From: Firm-04 sp045600205
Lineage (GTDB): Bacteria > Bacillota > Clostridia > Oscillospirales > Ruminococcaceae
Direction: 5' to 3'
Length of the DNA: 64,000 nt
NCBI GenBank assembly: GCA_045600205.1
Contig: JAZRXM010000038.1
Location: 1 to 64,000, forward strand
Of this stretch, positions 25,107 through 32,759 are shown in pieces; positions within the stretch are counted from its first letter, which is position 1, and the number at the start of each line of letters is the position of its first letter. The position numbers and the translations under genes are program-made. Under the pieces are notes generated by a model, which was not told where the DNA came from, ran no database searches, and saw only the letters and a list, made by a program, of their open reading frames with translations.

Positions 25107-25613
25107 ATGGCATTCAAAAAAATCGACCTCTCCGAATGGAACGGCAATCCATTCAACGCAATCGGAAAAGACTGGTTTCTGCTGACAGCAGGCACGCAGG
25201 AAACAGGCTTCAACTTTATGACCGCTTCGTGGGGACAGATGGGTATTCTCTGGAATCAGCCTTCCGTCACCTGCTATGTCAGAAAATCACGTTATACCTA
25301 CGATTTTATGGAAAAGCAGGACACCTTTACACTGGCATTCTTCCCCGAATCCAACCGTGACGCCCTGAAATTCTGCGGTGCCAATTCGGGTCGCGACTTC
25401 GACAAGGTCAAGGAAACAGGTCTGCATCCCGTCACGCTGGAGGGCGGTGTCGGATTTGAGGAAGCAAAATTGGTGCTGATTTGCAGAAAACAATTTGCCG
25501 CAGATATGGATATGAACGCAATCCCACAGAATATCGCAGACAAATTCTATCACGGAGATGCCGCTCACAAAATGTACATCGGCGAAATTCTTGCCGCGTT
25601 TGTTCAGACATAA
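25107..25613 (+). CDS. flavin reductase family protein
   Basis: A 168-residue FMN-binding split-barrel protein: WFLLTAGTQETGFNFMTASWGQMGILWNQPS at about 23-53, and CYVRKSRYTYDFMEKQDTFTLAFFPE. Such proteins bind FMN and reduce flavin with NAD(P)H or serve as small flavoproteins in anaerobes. The physiological partner is unknown. It starts 40 bases after spo0A with AAAGGAGG, but has its own terminator; coupling to sporulation is not implied. Confidence 0.85.
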   Translation: MAFKKIDLSEWNGNPFNAIGKDWFLLTAGTQETGFNFMTASWGQMGILWNQPSVTCYVRKSRYTYDFMEKQDTFTLAFFPESNRDALKFCGANSGRDFDKVKETGLHPVTLEGGVGFEEAKLVLICRKQFAADMDMNAIPQNIADKFYHGDAAHKMYIGEILAAFVQT

Positions 25614-25622
25614 ACCAAACGC

Positions 25623-25667
25623 AAAAAAGCCTGTGAAGTCGTAAAAATACGCTTCACAGGCTTTTGT
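25623..25667. terminator. bidirectional terminator
   Basis: AAAAAAGCCTGTGAAG ... CTTCACAGGCTTTTG between convergent genes. Confidence 0.85.
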
Positions 25668-25681
25668 TATATACGTTTTTC

Positions 25682-26572
25682 TCAGATTTCGTTCAGAACA
25701 CTGGGATCAACATCATGTTCGCCGTCCACCTCAGCAGCAACTTCTTCCTCGGTCGGAACATACTCACCCAACGCCTCGGCAGCAGCAGCCAGCGATGCCA
25801 GATCCTCCGCTTTTTCCAGTCGGATCGGCGGCAGAAGCAGATCATCATCGGGGTCGGGCAGCAACGCATCCGTCGGAAGCGGCGTGGTCGGAATCGGCAT
25901 CGGAGAGGGTGCCGTAACGCGCGGCGGTTTCACCGGCTTGTCCTCTTTTTTGGCAGCAGGAGCAGACTTCGGAGCAGCAGGTTTCTCAGTCTTTGCCACA
26001 GATTTCGGTGCAGGAGCAGACGTTCCTGCCTCAGCTTTCGCGGCAGCCTTGGACTTTGCTACGGATTTTGCTTCAGCTTCGAGGTTTTTCTTTGCAGCAG
26101 ACTCGGCTTTTGCCTTTTCCTTTTCGGCAGCCTTTAACGCAGCCGCCTTCTCTTTTTCGGCAGCCTTTTGAGCAGCTGCTTTTTCCGCCTCGGCTTTTTC
26201 CACCTTTGCGAGGGCTTCCATCGCAGCCGCAGCTTTTTCGGCAGCTTCTTTCGCTGCTCGTTCCGCTGCTTCGCGTTCTTCTTGTTCAGCTTTTGCCTTG
26301 GCCTTTTGTTTTGCAAGCATTTCCTCGAAATTCTTTTCTTCGTAATCACCCTCAAGCCAACCGACAGTCTTCATCTGCTTCTCGGGGATTCGTTTCAGCG
26401 GAGAGTAAGTAAATTTCGGGCAGTGATATTCTGCATCCACCAAGCCCTTTTTCGCGCAGAGAACCTTATTTCCGTCACTTGCGCGTTTACCGAATTCGCA
26501 ATATTCACATCTGGGCGCAATTGCCTTGCCAAAATATTTGCCGCCTTTTGAAAATACATCAAAAAGTCCCAT
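25682..26572 (-). CDS. Cys4 N-terminal, Ala/Lys/Glu-rich coiled-coil protein
   Basis: 296 residues of unknown function. The N-terminal 60 residues hold four Cys (22, 25, 39, 51: CEYC, LCAKKG, HCPKF) that could bind zinc, followed by FTYSPLKRIP. Residues about 85-200 are almost pure Ala/Lys/Glu with heptad-like spacing, predicting a single long helix. A Pro-rich stretch (about 205-250) and an acidic tail follow. GAGGTGATAC stands upstream of ATG 26572; the longer frame to 26941 is rejected because it overlaps the next gene and crosses the promoter. The low-complexity part may be expanded or variable between strains. Confidence 0.75.
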   Translation of the reverse strand: MGLFDVFSKGGKYFGKAIAPRCEYCEFGKRASDGNKVLCAKKGLVDAEYHCPKFTYSPLKRIPEKQMKTVGWLEGDYEEKNFEEMLAKQKAKAKAEQEEREAAERAAKEAAEKAAAAMEALAKVEKAEAEKAAAQKAAEKEKAAALKAAEKEKAKAESAAKKNLEAEAKSVAKSKAAAKAEAGTSAPAPKSVAKTEKPAAPKSAPAAKKEDKPVKPPRVTAPSPMPIPTTPLPTDALLPDPDDDLLLPPIRLEKAEDLASLAAAAEALGEYVPTEEEVAAEVDGEHDVDPSVLNEI

Positions 26573-26602
26573 ATGTATCACCTCGTATATTGAGTTTTCT
26601 TC

Positions 26603-26631
26603 ATTATAACACAAAATATTTGATTTGTCTA
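26603..26631 (-). promoter_or_regulatory. sigma-A promoter of the Cys4/coiled-coil gene
   Basis: Minus strand TAGACA (26626-26631), 17-base spacer, TATAAT (26603-26608); the -35 box touches the stop of the upstream gene. Confidence 0.75.
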
Positions 26632-27702
26632 GTCTTTTTTTAGAAGAAGTGGAAATCCGATGAAAAAAATCAGCAGTCCGGGCAGTACCGAACCCGTTTC
26701 CGATACCTTTGTATAAGGCGAAAACACAGATACTGCTTGTGTTTTCAGCATCAGCGGGAGCAAAATCCGTGCAAATCCTGCCGATAAAATTCCCGCAAAA
26801 ATCCGACACAGAAACATTTTCCCCATGTATAAACCGTCCGTACCGAGTGCCGCGCATTGCAGCAGAACACAAATGCCACCAAAAGTCAATAGAAACGAAG
26901 AAATCGGAATCGCAACATCCGCAGCGAGCCCGCACTGACAAAATGCAGGCAATTGCGTAACATCCAAGAAAGCAGCGAGAAATCCGCGGACTGACAGTTC
27001 AGAAAAACCACATATCGACATAATTTTTCCGCACAGCATCAAAATGCTGAAACGTTCAAGCAGCCAAGTCACCACGCCAAACATCAATACAATCCCACAG
27101 ATGCCCCATAGTCCGCGCATCGTTTCTGCAATGCTTTCCGTAAGCACTTTTGGCACAGATTCGCACGTTGTTACGTCTTTTTCGTTATATGCCAATGGAT
27201 ACTTCGGCGAAATCATGGTTGAAAGACACAGATTTGCGGCGATGGTACAAAACATCAGCAGCCACCCGATTTTTGCACTGCCAAACACCTGCGTACCGAC
27301 CAATCCGACTGCAAACGCAGGTCCGCTGCCGTAGCAAACCGCACTCAAACGCCGCGCATCTGCGTCAGAAATGCCTCCATTCTCCGACAATTGACGCAAA
27401 AGCACCGTCCCAACAGGATATCCTGCAAGCTGTGACAATACAAATATGCCCTTCAAAGTGACATTTTTGCCAAATGTACGGACAGGCAGCATCCTTCCCA
27501 AATATGTTGCCGCACCGCTTTTCACAAGGATGTTCGCAACAACCATACAAGCAAAGAGGGACGGTACCAGTGTATGCAGACATAGTATGACACGATTACG
27601 CAGTAAAACTGTTATTTCCACGCCGTTTCCTGCCAGAATCAACAGCAAACTGATGAGTCCGAGTGTCCTCGCAATCTCAAAAAAACGTTTCCATCTTTTC
27701 AA
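26629..27702 (-). CDS. YlbJ-like sporulation membrane protein (nucleoside recognition domain)
   Basis: About 357 residues with some eight to nine membrane helices. The central gate-type sequence FVLSQLAGYPVGTVLL and CYGSGPAFAVGLVG are hallmarks of the YlbJ group, mother-cell membrane proteins needed for spore cortex in Bacillus. The N terminus VEITVLLRNRVILCLHTLVPSLFACMV also fits. There is no ATG at the right place; TTG at 27702 follows AAAGGAG by 10 bases and GTG at 27711 is alternative. It is divergent from yqfC-yqfD, two further sporulation genes, which supports the assignment. Confidence 0.75.
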   Translation of the reverse strand: MKRWKRFFEIARTLGLISLLLILAGNGVEITVLLRNRVILCLHTLVPSLFACMVVANILVKSGAATYLGRMLPVRTFGKNVTLKGIFVLSQLAGYPVGTVLLRQLSENGGISDADARRLSAVCYGSGPAFAVGLVGTQVFGSAKIGWLLMFCTIAANLCLSTMISPKYPLAYNEKDVTTCESVPKVLTESIAETMRGLWGICGIVLMFGVVTWLLERFSILMLCGKIMSICGFSELSVRGFLAAFLDVTQLPAFCQCGLAADVAIPISSFLLTFGGICVLLQCAALGTDGLYMGKMFLCRIFAGILSAGFARILLPLMLKTQAVSVFSPYTKVSETGSVLPGLLIFFIGFPLLLKKD

Positions 27703-27787
27703 ATATCTCACGCTCCTTTCTGGGAATCTTATGCAAAACCTGCATAGAATCAGAACTTTTCCCATACACTTTTCTGAGGTGACACGC

Positions 27788-28009
27788 ATGAGATTTTTTG
27801 AGGATTCCATTGAACTTTCAGGCAACACCGATGTCTACTTTGATAAGTGCAGAAGATTACTGGAGTGCAGTGAGATGCTCGTACAACTTCAGACGGACGC
27901 ACACCGCGTTGCCGTTTGGGGCAAGGATCTGACCGCCTCCGATTACAGTCAGCATGGGCTGCACGTTCACGGGGAAATTTCCGTACTGGAATTTGACGGT
28001 GGACTGTAA
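27788..28009 (+). CDS. yqfC: sporulation protein YqfC
   Basis: A 73-residue YabP/YqfC-type protein: FFEDSIELSGNTDVYFDKCRRLLECSEMLV, then a beta-rich C terminus (VAVWGKDLTASDYSQHGLHVHGEISVLEFDG). In Bacillus yqfC and yqfD form a sigma-E-dependent operon required for sporulation. GAGGTGA is 5 bases before the chosen ATG, so the longer frame from 27446 is rejected. It lies 15 bases before yqfD. Confidence 0.85.
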   Translation: MRFFEDSIELSGNTDVYFDKCRRLLECSEMLVQLQTDAHRVAVWGKDLTASDYSQHGLHVHGEISVLEFDGGL

Positions 28010-28024
28010 ACACAGGAGGCACGC

Positions 28025-29182
28025 ATGATAGGGAAAATTCGGTTCTCTGCTCAAGGAGAACGGCTCGCTGCTTTTCGTGAGGAGTTGCGGCAGGCACATC
28101 TTCATTGCAAATTTCAGCAGATTCGCGGCGGAATTTTTTATGCATCCGCGCAGGCATACGACTGGTATGGTATTGCAAAAATCGCACAGAAACATGATAT
28201 TCAACTTGATACGTTAGAATGTCGCGGGCTGTATTTTCGTCTAAAGCCATACCGTTTGCGCATCGGAATCGTAGTCGGTCTGCTTTGCGGTGCATTGATT
28301 TGCTACCGGTGTAACGCATTTGTACGTACAATTGAAATTTGCGGCAATACAAATATCACAGAAGAAACTGTTTTTCGTGCCCTTTCCAATCTCGGCGTTG
28401 GCTATGGCACCGCCTTCCGTGACATGGATTTTGCCAACATTGAGCGAATGCTTTGTGCGGAGATACGTGATATCCAATGGGTCGCGCTGCGGCATACGGG
28501 CGGGCGGCTTGTGATTGATCTGCGTGAGGAGGTCAAGCCACCGCAAATGCTGCACGAGCGTATCCCATGCAACTATGTTTCCAACGTATCTGCGCAGATT
28601 ACATCCATCCGTGTGCTCGGCGGATACGCTGCTGTCCGAACAGGTGACCATGTAAAAGCAGGAGATGTGTTGATTTCAGGCGTAGAGGAGGACATCAACG
28701 GCGTCACACGATACACGCACGCGACCGGCGAGGTCATCGGTATATACCCCTATGACATCGAGTTTTTTCAGCCATTCTGCGAGGAAATCACGGTGCATGG
28801 CGAGCCGGTGTCCCAACCGTTTCTGAGTGTATTCGGCAAACGTATACCGCTGCGCATCGGGTTTACGCCACCTGATGAACCGTTTTCCTACACCGAACAA
28901 GTACAACCGCTGATGTTATTCGGGCGGCGTACACCATTTGCACAAATCGACGGCATCTACACCCCTCTTGTGTCTACGATCGCCGCCTACTCACCCGAAG
29001 AAGCGGATGCCTTGCTCGAAGAAAAAATGCTCCGTTGGGAGCAGAATTTACACCGCAATGACCGAATTGTAGAGCGGAAAATTGTTCGTTGCGAAACGGA
29101 TTTGGGCATATTGCTAAAAATCAATTACATTTTTGAGGGAGTTGTCGGAAAAGAAAGTGAAATTTTTGTAAAACTATCCTAA
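28025..29182 (+). CDS. yqfD: sporulation protein YqfD
   Basis: 385 residues: an N-terminal domain of about 85 residues, one membrane helix (LRIGIVVGLLCGALICYRC, about 76-95), and an extracytoplasmic part beginning VRTIEICGNTNITEETVFRALSNLGV, a POTRA-like fold. ALRHTGGRLVIDLREEVKPP and the C-terminal region EKMLRWEQNLH follow. YqfD is a mother-cell membrane protein needed for spore formation. Its position yqfC-yqfD-phoH-ybeY matches Bacillus. Confidence 0.9.
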   Translation: MIGKIRFSAQGERLAAFREELRQAHLHCKFQQIRGGIFYASAQAYDWYGIAKIAQKHDIQLDTLECRGLYFRLKPYRLRIGIVVGLLCGALICYRCNAFVRTIEICGNTNITEETVFRALSNLGVGYGTAFRDMDFANIERMLCAEIRDIQWVALRHTGGRLVIDLREEVKPPQMLHERIPCNYVSNVSAQITSIRVLGGYAAVRTGDHVKAGDVLISGVEEDINGVTRYTHATGEVIGIYPYDIEFFQPFCEEITVHGEPVSQPFLSVFGKRIPLRIGFTPPDEPFSYTEQVQPLMLFGRRTPFAQIDGIYTPLVSTIAAYSPEEADALLEEKMLRWEQNLHRNDRIVERKIVRCETDLGILLKINYIFEGVVGKESEIFVKLS

Positions 29183-29246
29183 AACTATTCCATTTTCAAT
29201 TTTTCTATGATATAATAGAAACAGAAAATGGAGGCATTCTACCCTC

Positions 29247-30314
29247 TTGATGATCCTGCTTTCATTTTTCGTGTTCTCAATCGGAAAGGAGCATTGTTTT
29301 CAGCCTGAAAACAAATACAAAAGCATGGCAGAAAAAGTATGGAACGGCGCAGATTCCGAACTGATAGCCGCCGTATTCGGCAGCTATGACGCCAACGTGA
29401 ATCTGATTCAAAAACAATTTCATGTCGTGATCGTCAACCGCGGAACAGGTATCAAAATCACGGGTGCCGAAGCAGATATCCTCAAAGCGGAACAGGCGAT
29501 CGAAGCCCTCTGTCAGACCGCACGCCGCGGCGATGCGCTCTCCGACCAGACTGTGCGCTATGTCGTCAACATGGTGGCAGAAAACTCTGCGGACGATTTA
29601 AAACAGATCACCGCAGATGCCGTCAGCTATACGGTGTCAGGTAAAGCTGTCCGCCCGCGTACCGTCGGTCAGAAACAGTATTTCGACGCAATGAAGTCCA
29701 ACACGATCGTGCTGGGCATTGGTCCCGCAGGTACCGGTAAGACCTACCTCGCCGTTGCAATGGCGGTCAAAGCACTCAAAGCGCACGATATCGACCGCAT
29801 TATCCTCACGCGTCCCGCCGTGGAAGCCGGCGAAAATCTCGGATTTTTACCGGGCGATTTGCAGGATAAGGTTGACCCCTATCTGCGTCCGCTTTACGAT
29901 GCACTCTTTGAGATGCTCGGCGCGGAAACCGTAGAGCGCGACTTGGAACGCAATGTCATTGAGATCGCACCGCTTGCCTATATGCGCGGTCGTACCCTTG
30001 ACAATGCATTCATTATCCTCGATGAAGCGCAGAATACCACCTCTGAGCAGATCAAAATGTTTCTCACCCGTCTGGGCGAGGGCAGCAAAATGGTCATCAC
30101 GGGCGATATCACCCAGATCGACCTGCCTGACCCCAAGCGTTCCGGTCTGATCGAAGCAATGAAAGTGCTCGCAGGTGTCGATGATATTTACATCCATAAA
30201 TTTACCGAAAAGGATGTCGTCCGCCACCGTCTGGTGCAGGATATTATTACCGCTTATGCTTCCTATGAACATAAAGTAAACCATAATACAGAAAGGAAAA
30301 GAAAAAATGGCTAA
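29247..30314 (+). CDS. phoH: PhoH family ATPase/RNA helicase-like protein
   Basis: The 355-residue protein has a KH-like N-terminal part (FHVVIVNRGTGIKITGAEADI) and the PhoH P-loop domain with GPAGTGKTYLA (about 159-169) and Walker B FIILDEAQNTT. PhoH proteins are ATPases implicated in RNA metabolism and sit beside ybeY widely. The start is unresolved: TTG 29247/ATG 29250 lie 12-15 bases after GGAGG, while homologue-like sequence begins MAEKVWNG at 29325 without a clear ribosome site. A TATAAT-like box lies near 29210. The stop overlaps ybeY by 8 bases. Confidence 0.9.
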   Translation: MMILLSFFVFSIGKEHCFQPENKYKSMAEKVWNGADSELIAAVFGSYDANVNLIQKQFHVVIVNRGTGIKITGAEADILKAEQAIEALCQTARRGDALSDQTVRYVVNMVAENSADDLKQITADAVSYTVSGKAVRPRTVGQKQYFDAMKSNTIVLGIGPAGTGKTYLAVAMAVKALKAHDIDRIILTRPAVEAGENLGFLPGDLQDKVDPYLRPLYDALFEMLGAETVERDLERNVIEIAPLAYMRGRTLDNAFIILDEAQNTTSEQIKMFLTRLGEGSKMVITGDITQIDLPDPKRSGLIEAMKVLAGVDDIYIHKFTEKDVVRHRLVQDIITAYASYEHKVNHNTERKRKNG

Positions 30315-30816
30315 ATTGAAGGTTTATATTAAGGATGATCAGCATCAGGTGAAGATCCCTGTCGGTGTGCGTCTGCTGATCCGCCGCTGCTGTCAGGCAG
30401 TCCTGACCACCGAAAACTTCGGTCACGATGCGGAGGTCAGTGTTTCATTTGTTGATAATAAGGAGATCCGCAAGCTCAACAATATATACCGCCAGAAAGA
30501 CTCGGAAACAGACGTATTGTCTTTCCCGCTCTCTGAAGGCGACCGCCTCGAAACCAATCCCGAAACCGGATTTGTTGTTCTTGGCGATATCGTTATTTCC
30601 ATGGAAATGGCAGTCAAGCAGGCTAAAATGTATGGTCATGTTCTGGAGCGCGAGATCGCATTCCTGACCGTTCACTCCATGCTGCATCTGCTCGGCTATG
30701 ACCATGAAACTTCGCCCCTTGATCAGCGTAAAATGCGTGAAAAGGAAGAATTCGTACTGGAAAAGCTCGGATTTGCAAGAGATACCAGCTACATCACCCC
30801 TGAGGAGCAGGCTTGA
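30307..30816 (+). CDS. ybeY: endoribonuclease YbeY
   Basis: 169 residues with the metal motif HSMLHLLGYDHE (H-x3-H-x5-H) that binds zinc, and the upstream family block RKLNNIYRQKDSETDVLSFPL. YbeY acts in 16S rRNA 3' maturation and 70S quality control. The start codon overlaps the phoH frame and follows AAAGGAAAAG, so the two are coupled. Three bases separate it from era. Confidence 0.95.
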   Translation: MAKLKVYIKDDQHQVKIPVGVRLLIRRCCQAVLTTENFGHDAEVSVSFVDNKEIRKLNNIYRQKDSETDVLSFPLSEGDRLETNPETGFVVLGDIVISMEMAVKQAKMYGHVLEREIAFLTVHSMLHLLGYDHETSPLDQRKMREKEEFVLEKLGFARDTSYITPEEQA

Positions 30817-30819
30817 TTC

Positions 30820-31749
30820 ATGGCAAGTAATCTCGAATTCAATCAGGCTAAGGATGCAAAAATTCTCTTTGCCGCCATCGCAGGACATACCAACGCCGGT
30901 AAATCCTCGCTGCTGAATGCGGTCATCGGAGAAAAAATCGCATCCGTCAGCCCCAAGCCCCAGACAACACGTACCCGTATCACAGGCATCCGCAACATCG
31001 GCAACACCCAACTGGTGTTTACCGATACCCCCGGTTTGCATCGCTCCCAGACCAAACTCGGTGAGCATATGCTGCAAGCCGCCAAGGAAGCCGTTTCCGA
31101 CATCGACTGCGTCATTTTTATGGCAGACTGCACAAAGCCCATCGGCGAGCAGGAATGCACGATGCTGGACAACCTTACCGCACAGGGTACGCCCGTCCTG
31201 TTTCTCTATAACAAAATCGACTTGCTTTCGGATAAAACGAAGCTGGCTCCGCTGCTGCAATCCGCACAGGAGCGTTGGCATCCGCACGCATTGATCCCGA
31301 TTTCCGTCACACAGAATGACGGCGTGCAGGACGTCATTGACGAACTGATGCAGCTTGCACAGCCCGGTCCGCACTACTTCCCCGAGGATATGCTCACCGA
31401 CCAGCCTGAGCGCGTACTGGCTGCGGAAATCGTCCGCGAGCAGCTGTTGCGGATGCTCAATGACGAAGTCCCGCACGGCGTTGCGGTCGTCACGGAGCAA
31501 TTCCATGAGCGCGATGACAAGGATATCCTGAACGTATCTGTCACGATCTACTGCGAGCGGGAATCCCACAAGCGCATCATCATCGGCAAAAACGGTGCCA
31601 TGATCAAGAAGATCGGTGCCGCTGCCCGCAAAGATCTGGAAGATTTCTTCCGCATTCAGGTCAACCTCCAGACTTGGGTCAAGGTCAAGGAGGACTGGCG
31701 CAACCGCGAAGGTCTGATTGCAAGCTTCGGTCTGTTCGAAAAGCAATAA
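30820..31749 (+). CDS. era: GTPase Era
   Basis: 309 residues: a G domain with G1 GHTNAGKSS (22-30), G3 DTPG and G4 NKID, and a C-terminal KH domain with RIIIGKNGAMIKKIG binding the 3' end of 16S rRNA. The G1 loop departs from the usual GRPNVGKST at the R, P and V positions, but the Lys-Ser of the P-loop is kept. Era aids 30S assembly together with YbeY and RNase Y. Confidence 0.95.
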   Translation: MASNLEFNQAKDAKILFAAIAGHTNAGKSSLLNAVIGEKIASVSPKPQTTRTRITGIRNIGNTQLVFTDTPGLHRSQTKLGEHMLQAAKEAVSDIDCVIFMADCTKPIGEQECTMLDNLTAQGTPVLFLYNKIDLLSDKTKLAPLLQSAQERWHPHALIPISVTQNDGVQDVIDELMQLAQPGPHYFPEDMLTDQPERVLAAEIVREQLLRMLNDEVPHGVAVVTEQFHERDDKDILNVSVTIYCERESHKRIIIGKNGAMIKKIGAAARKDLEDFFRIQVNLQTWVKVKEDWRNREGLIASFGLFEKQ

Positions 31750-31812
31750 TTTTCCATGGCAATCCGCCGCAAAACATCATATCCTATCCGTAAGGAAAGG
31801 ATGTGATGCGTT

Positions 31813-31911
31813 TTGGAGCCCACGCAAACAGACGCGATGCAGTACTGGGAACAGTTCTGCGAAACGGGAAAAGTTGCGGATTACCTGCAATATCTTCAAA
31901 AATCACGTTGA
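31813..31911 (+). CDS. YqzL-like small protein between era and recO
   Basis: A 32-codon frame starting at TTG 31813, with AAAGGATGTGA six bases upstream, the same arrangement as the TTG start of radC. The peptide carries YWEQFCETGKVADYLQYLQ, which matches the pattern W-x-x-F-x-x-TG-x-V-x-x-Y of Bacillus YqzL, a short protein encoded at the same place between era and recO. Function unknown. The overlapping 66-residue frame in another phase is a shadow. Confidence 0.6.
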   Translation: MEPTQTDAMQYWEQFCETGKVADYLQYLQKSR

Positions 31912-31933
31912 TTCTTGAAAAGGAGCGTTTTCC

Positions 31934-32758
31934 ATGCCTGCCATGATTACCGTCAAAGGCGTTGTCCTGCGCGAAACTGCATACGGCGAGCATGATAAAC
32001 TGTTCGACCTGTTCACGGAAAACGGCATCTATACCGTCCGTGCCAGAGGTGTCCGTAAGCAGGGCAGCAAATACGCAGCCGTGACGCAGGTTTTCTCCTA
32101 CGGTGAGTTTTGCCTGCGGCAAAGCGGAGAACGGTATTTTCTCGATAGTGCCGTACCCGTCAATTTGTTTTTCGGTCTGCGCGGCGATCTGGAAGCCCTT
32201 GCGCTTGCTGCCTATTTTGCCGAACTGCTTCGCAATACCGCTACTCAACAGCCACAGCCGCAGATTCTGCGGCTGTTCTTGCATTGCCTGCATTATCTCT
32301 GCGAGCATACTCGCCCGCCCTTGCAGGTCAAAGCGATTTTTGAACTGCGGCTTGCCACAGAGCTCGGACACGCGCCCAATTTGCTCTGCTGCAATCTCTG
32401 CGGAGAATTTTTGCCGCAGCAGCTTTATTTTCGGGTGTCCTCGGGCGATTTCGTCTGCAAGGACTGCCGTATTTCCGATGCCGAGGGCGGAATTGCAGCA
32501 TCCGCCGCAGTCCTGCAAGCGGCACGGCACATTGTTTTCTCCGATTTTGAACGTGTTTTTCTGTTTCGATTGGGAGAACACGCCCTCGAAACGCTGCAAA
32601 TCTATACCGAGCGCAACCTGCTGACCGCGCTCAATCTGCATACACCGCGCACTTTGCTGTTCTATCGCACCCTCACCGATGCAGAACCGCCCTCTGCGCC
32701 GCAAAATGCTGAGGACGTTTTACGAAACCGATACCACCCAAACCCCAACGGTACATAA
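31934..32758 (+). CDS. recO: DNA repair protein RecO
   Basis: 274 residues: an N-terminal OB fold (ITVKGVVLRETAYGEHDKLFDLFTENGI), a helical middle and a zinc site with CCNLCG and CKDC about 30 residues apart. RecO loads RecA with RecR in recombinational repair. AAAGGAGCG precedes the ATG. It ends one base before the mutS2 ATG. Confidence 0.95.
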   Translation: MPAMITVKGVVLRETAYGEHDKLFDLFTENGIYTVRARGVRKQGSKYAAVTQVFSYGEFCLRQSGERYFLDSAVPVNLFFGLRGDLEALALAAYFAELLRNTATQQPQPQILRLFLHCLHYLCEHTRPPLQVKAIFELRLATELGHAPNLLCCNLCGEFLPQQLYFRVSSGDFVCKDCRISDAEGGIAASAAVLQAARHIVFSDFERVFLFRLGEHALETLQIYTERNLLTALNLHTPRTLLFYRTLTDAEPPSAPQNAEDVLRNRYHPNPNGT

Positions 32759-32759
32759 T

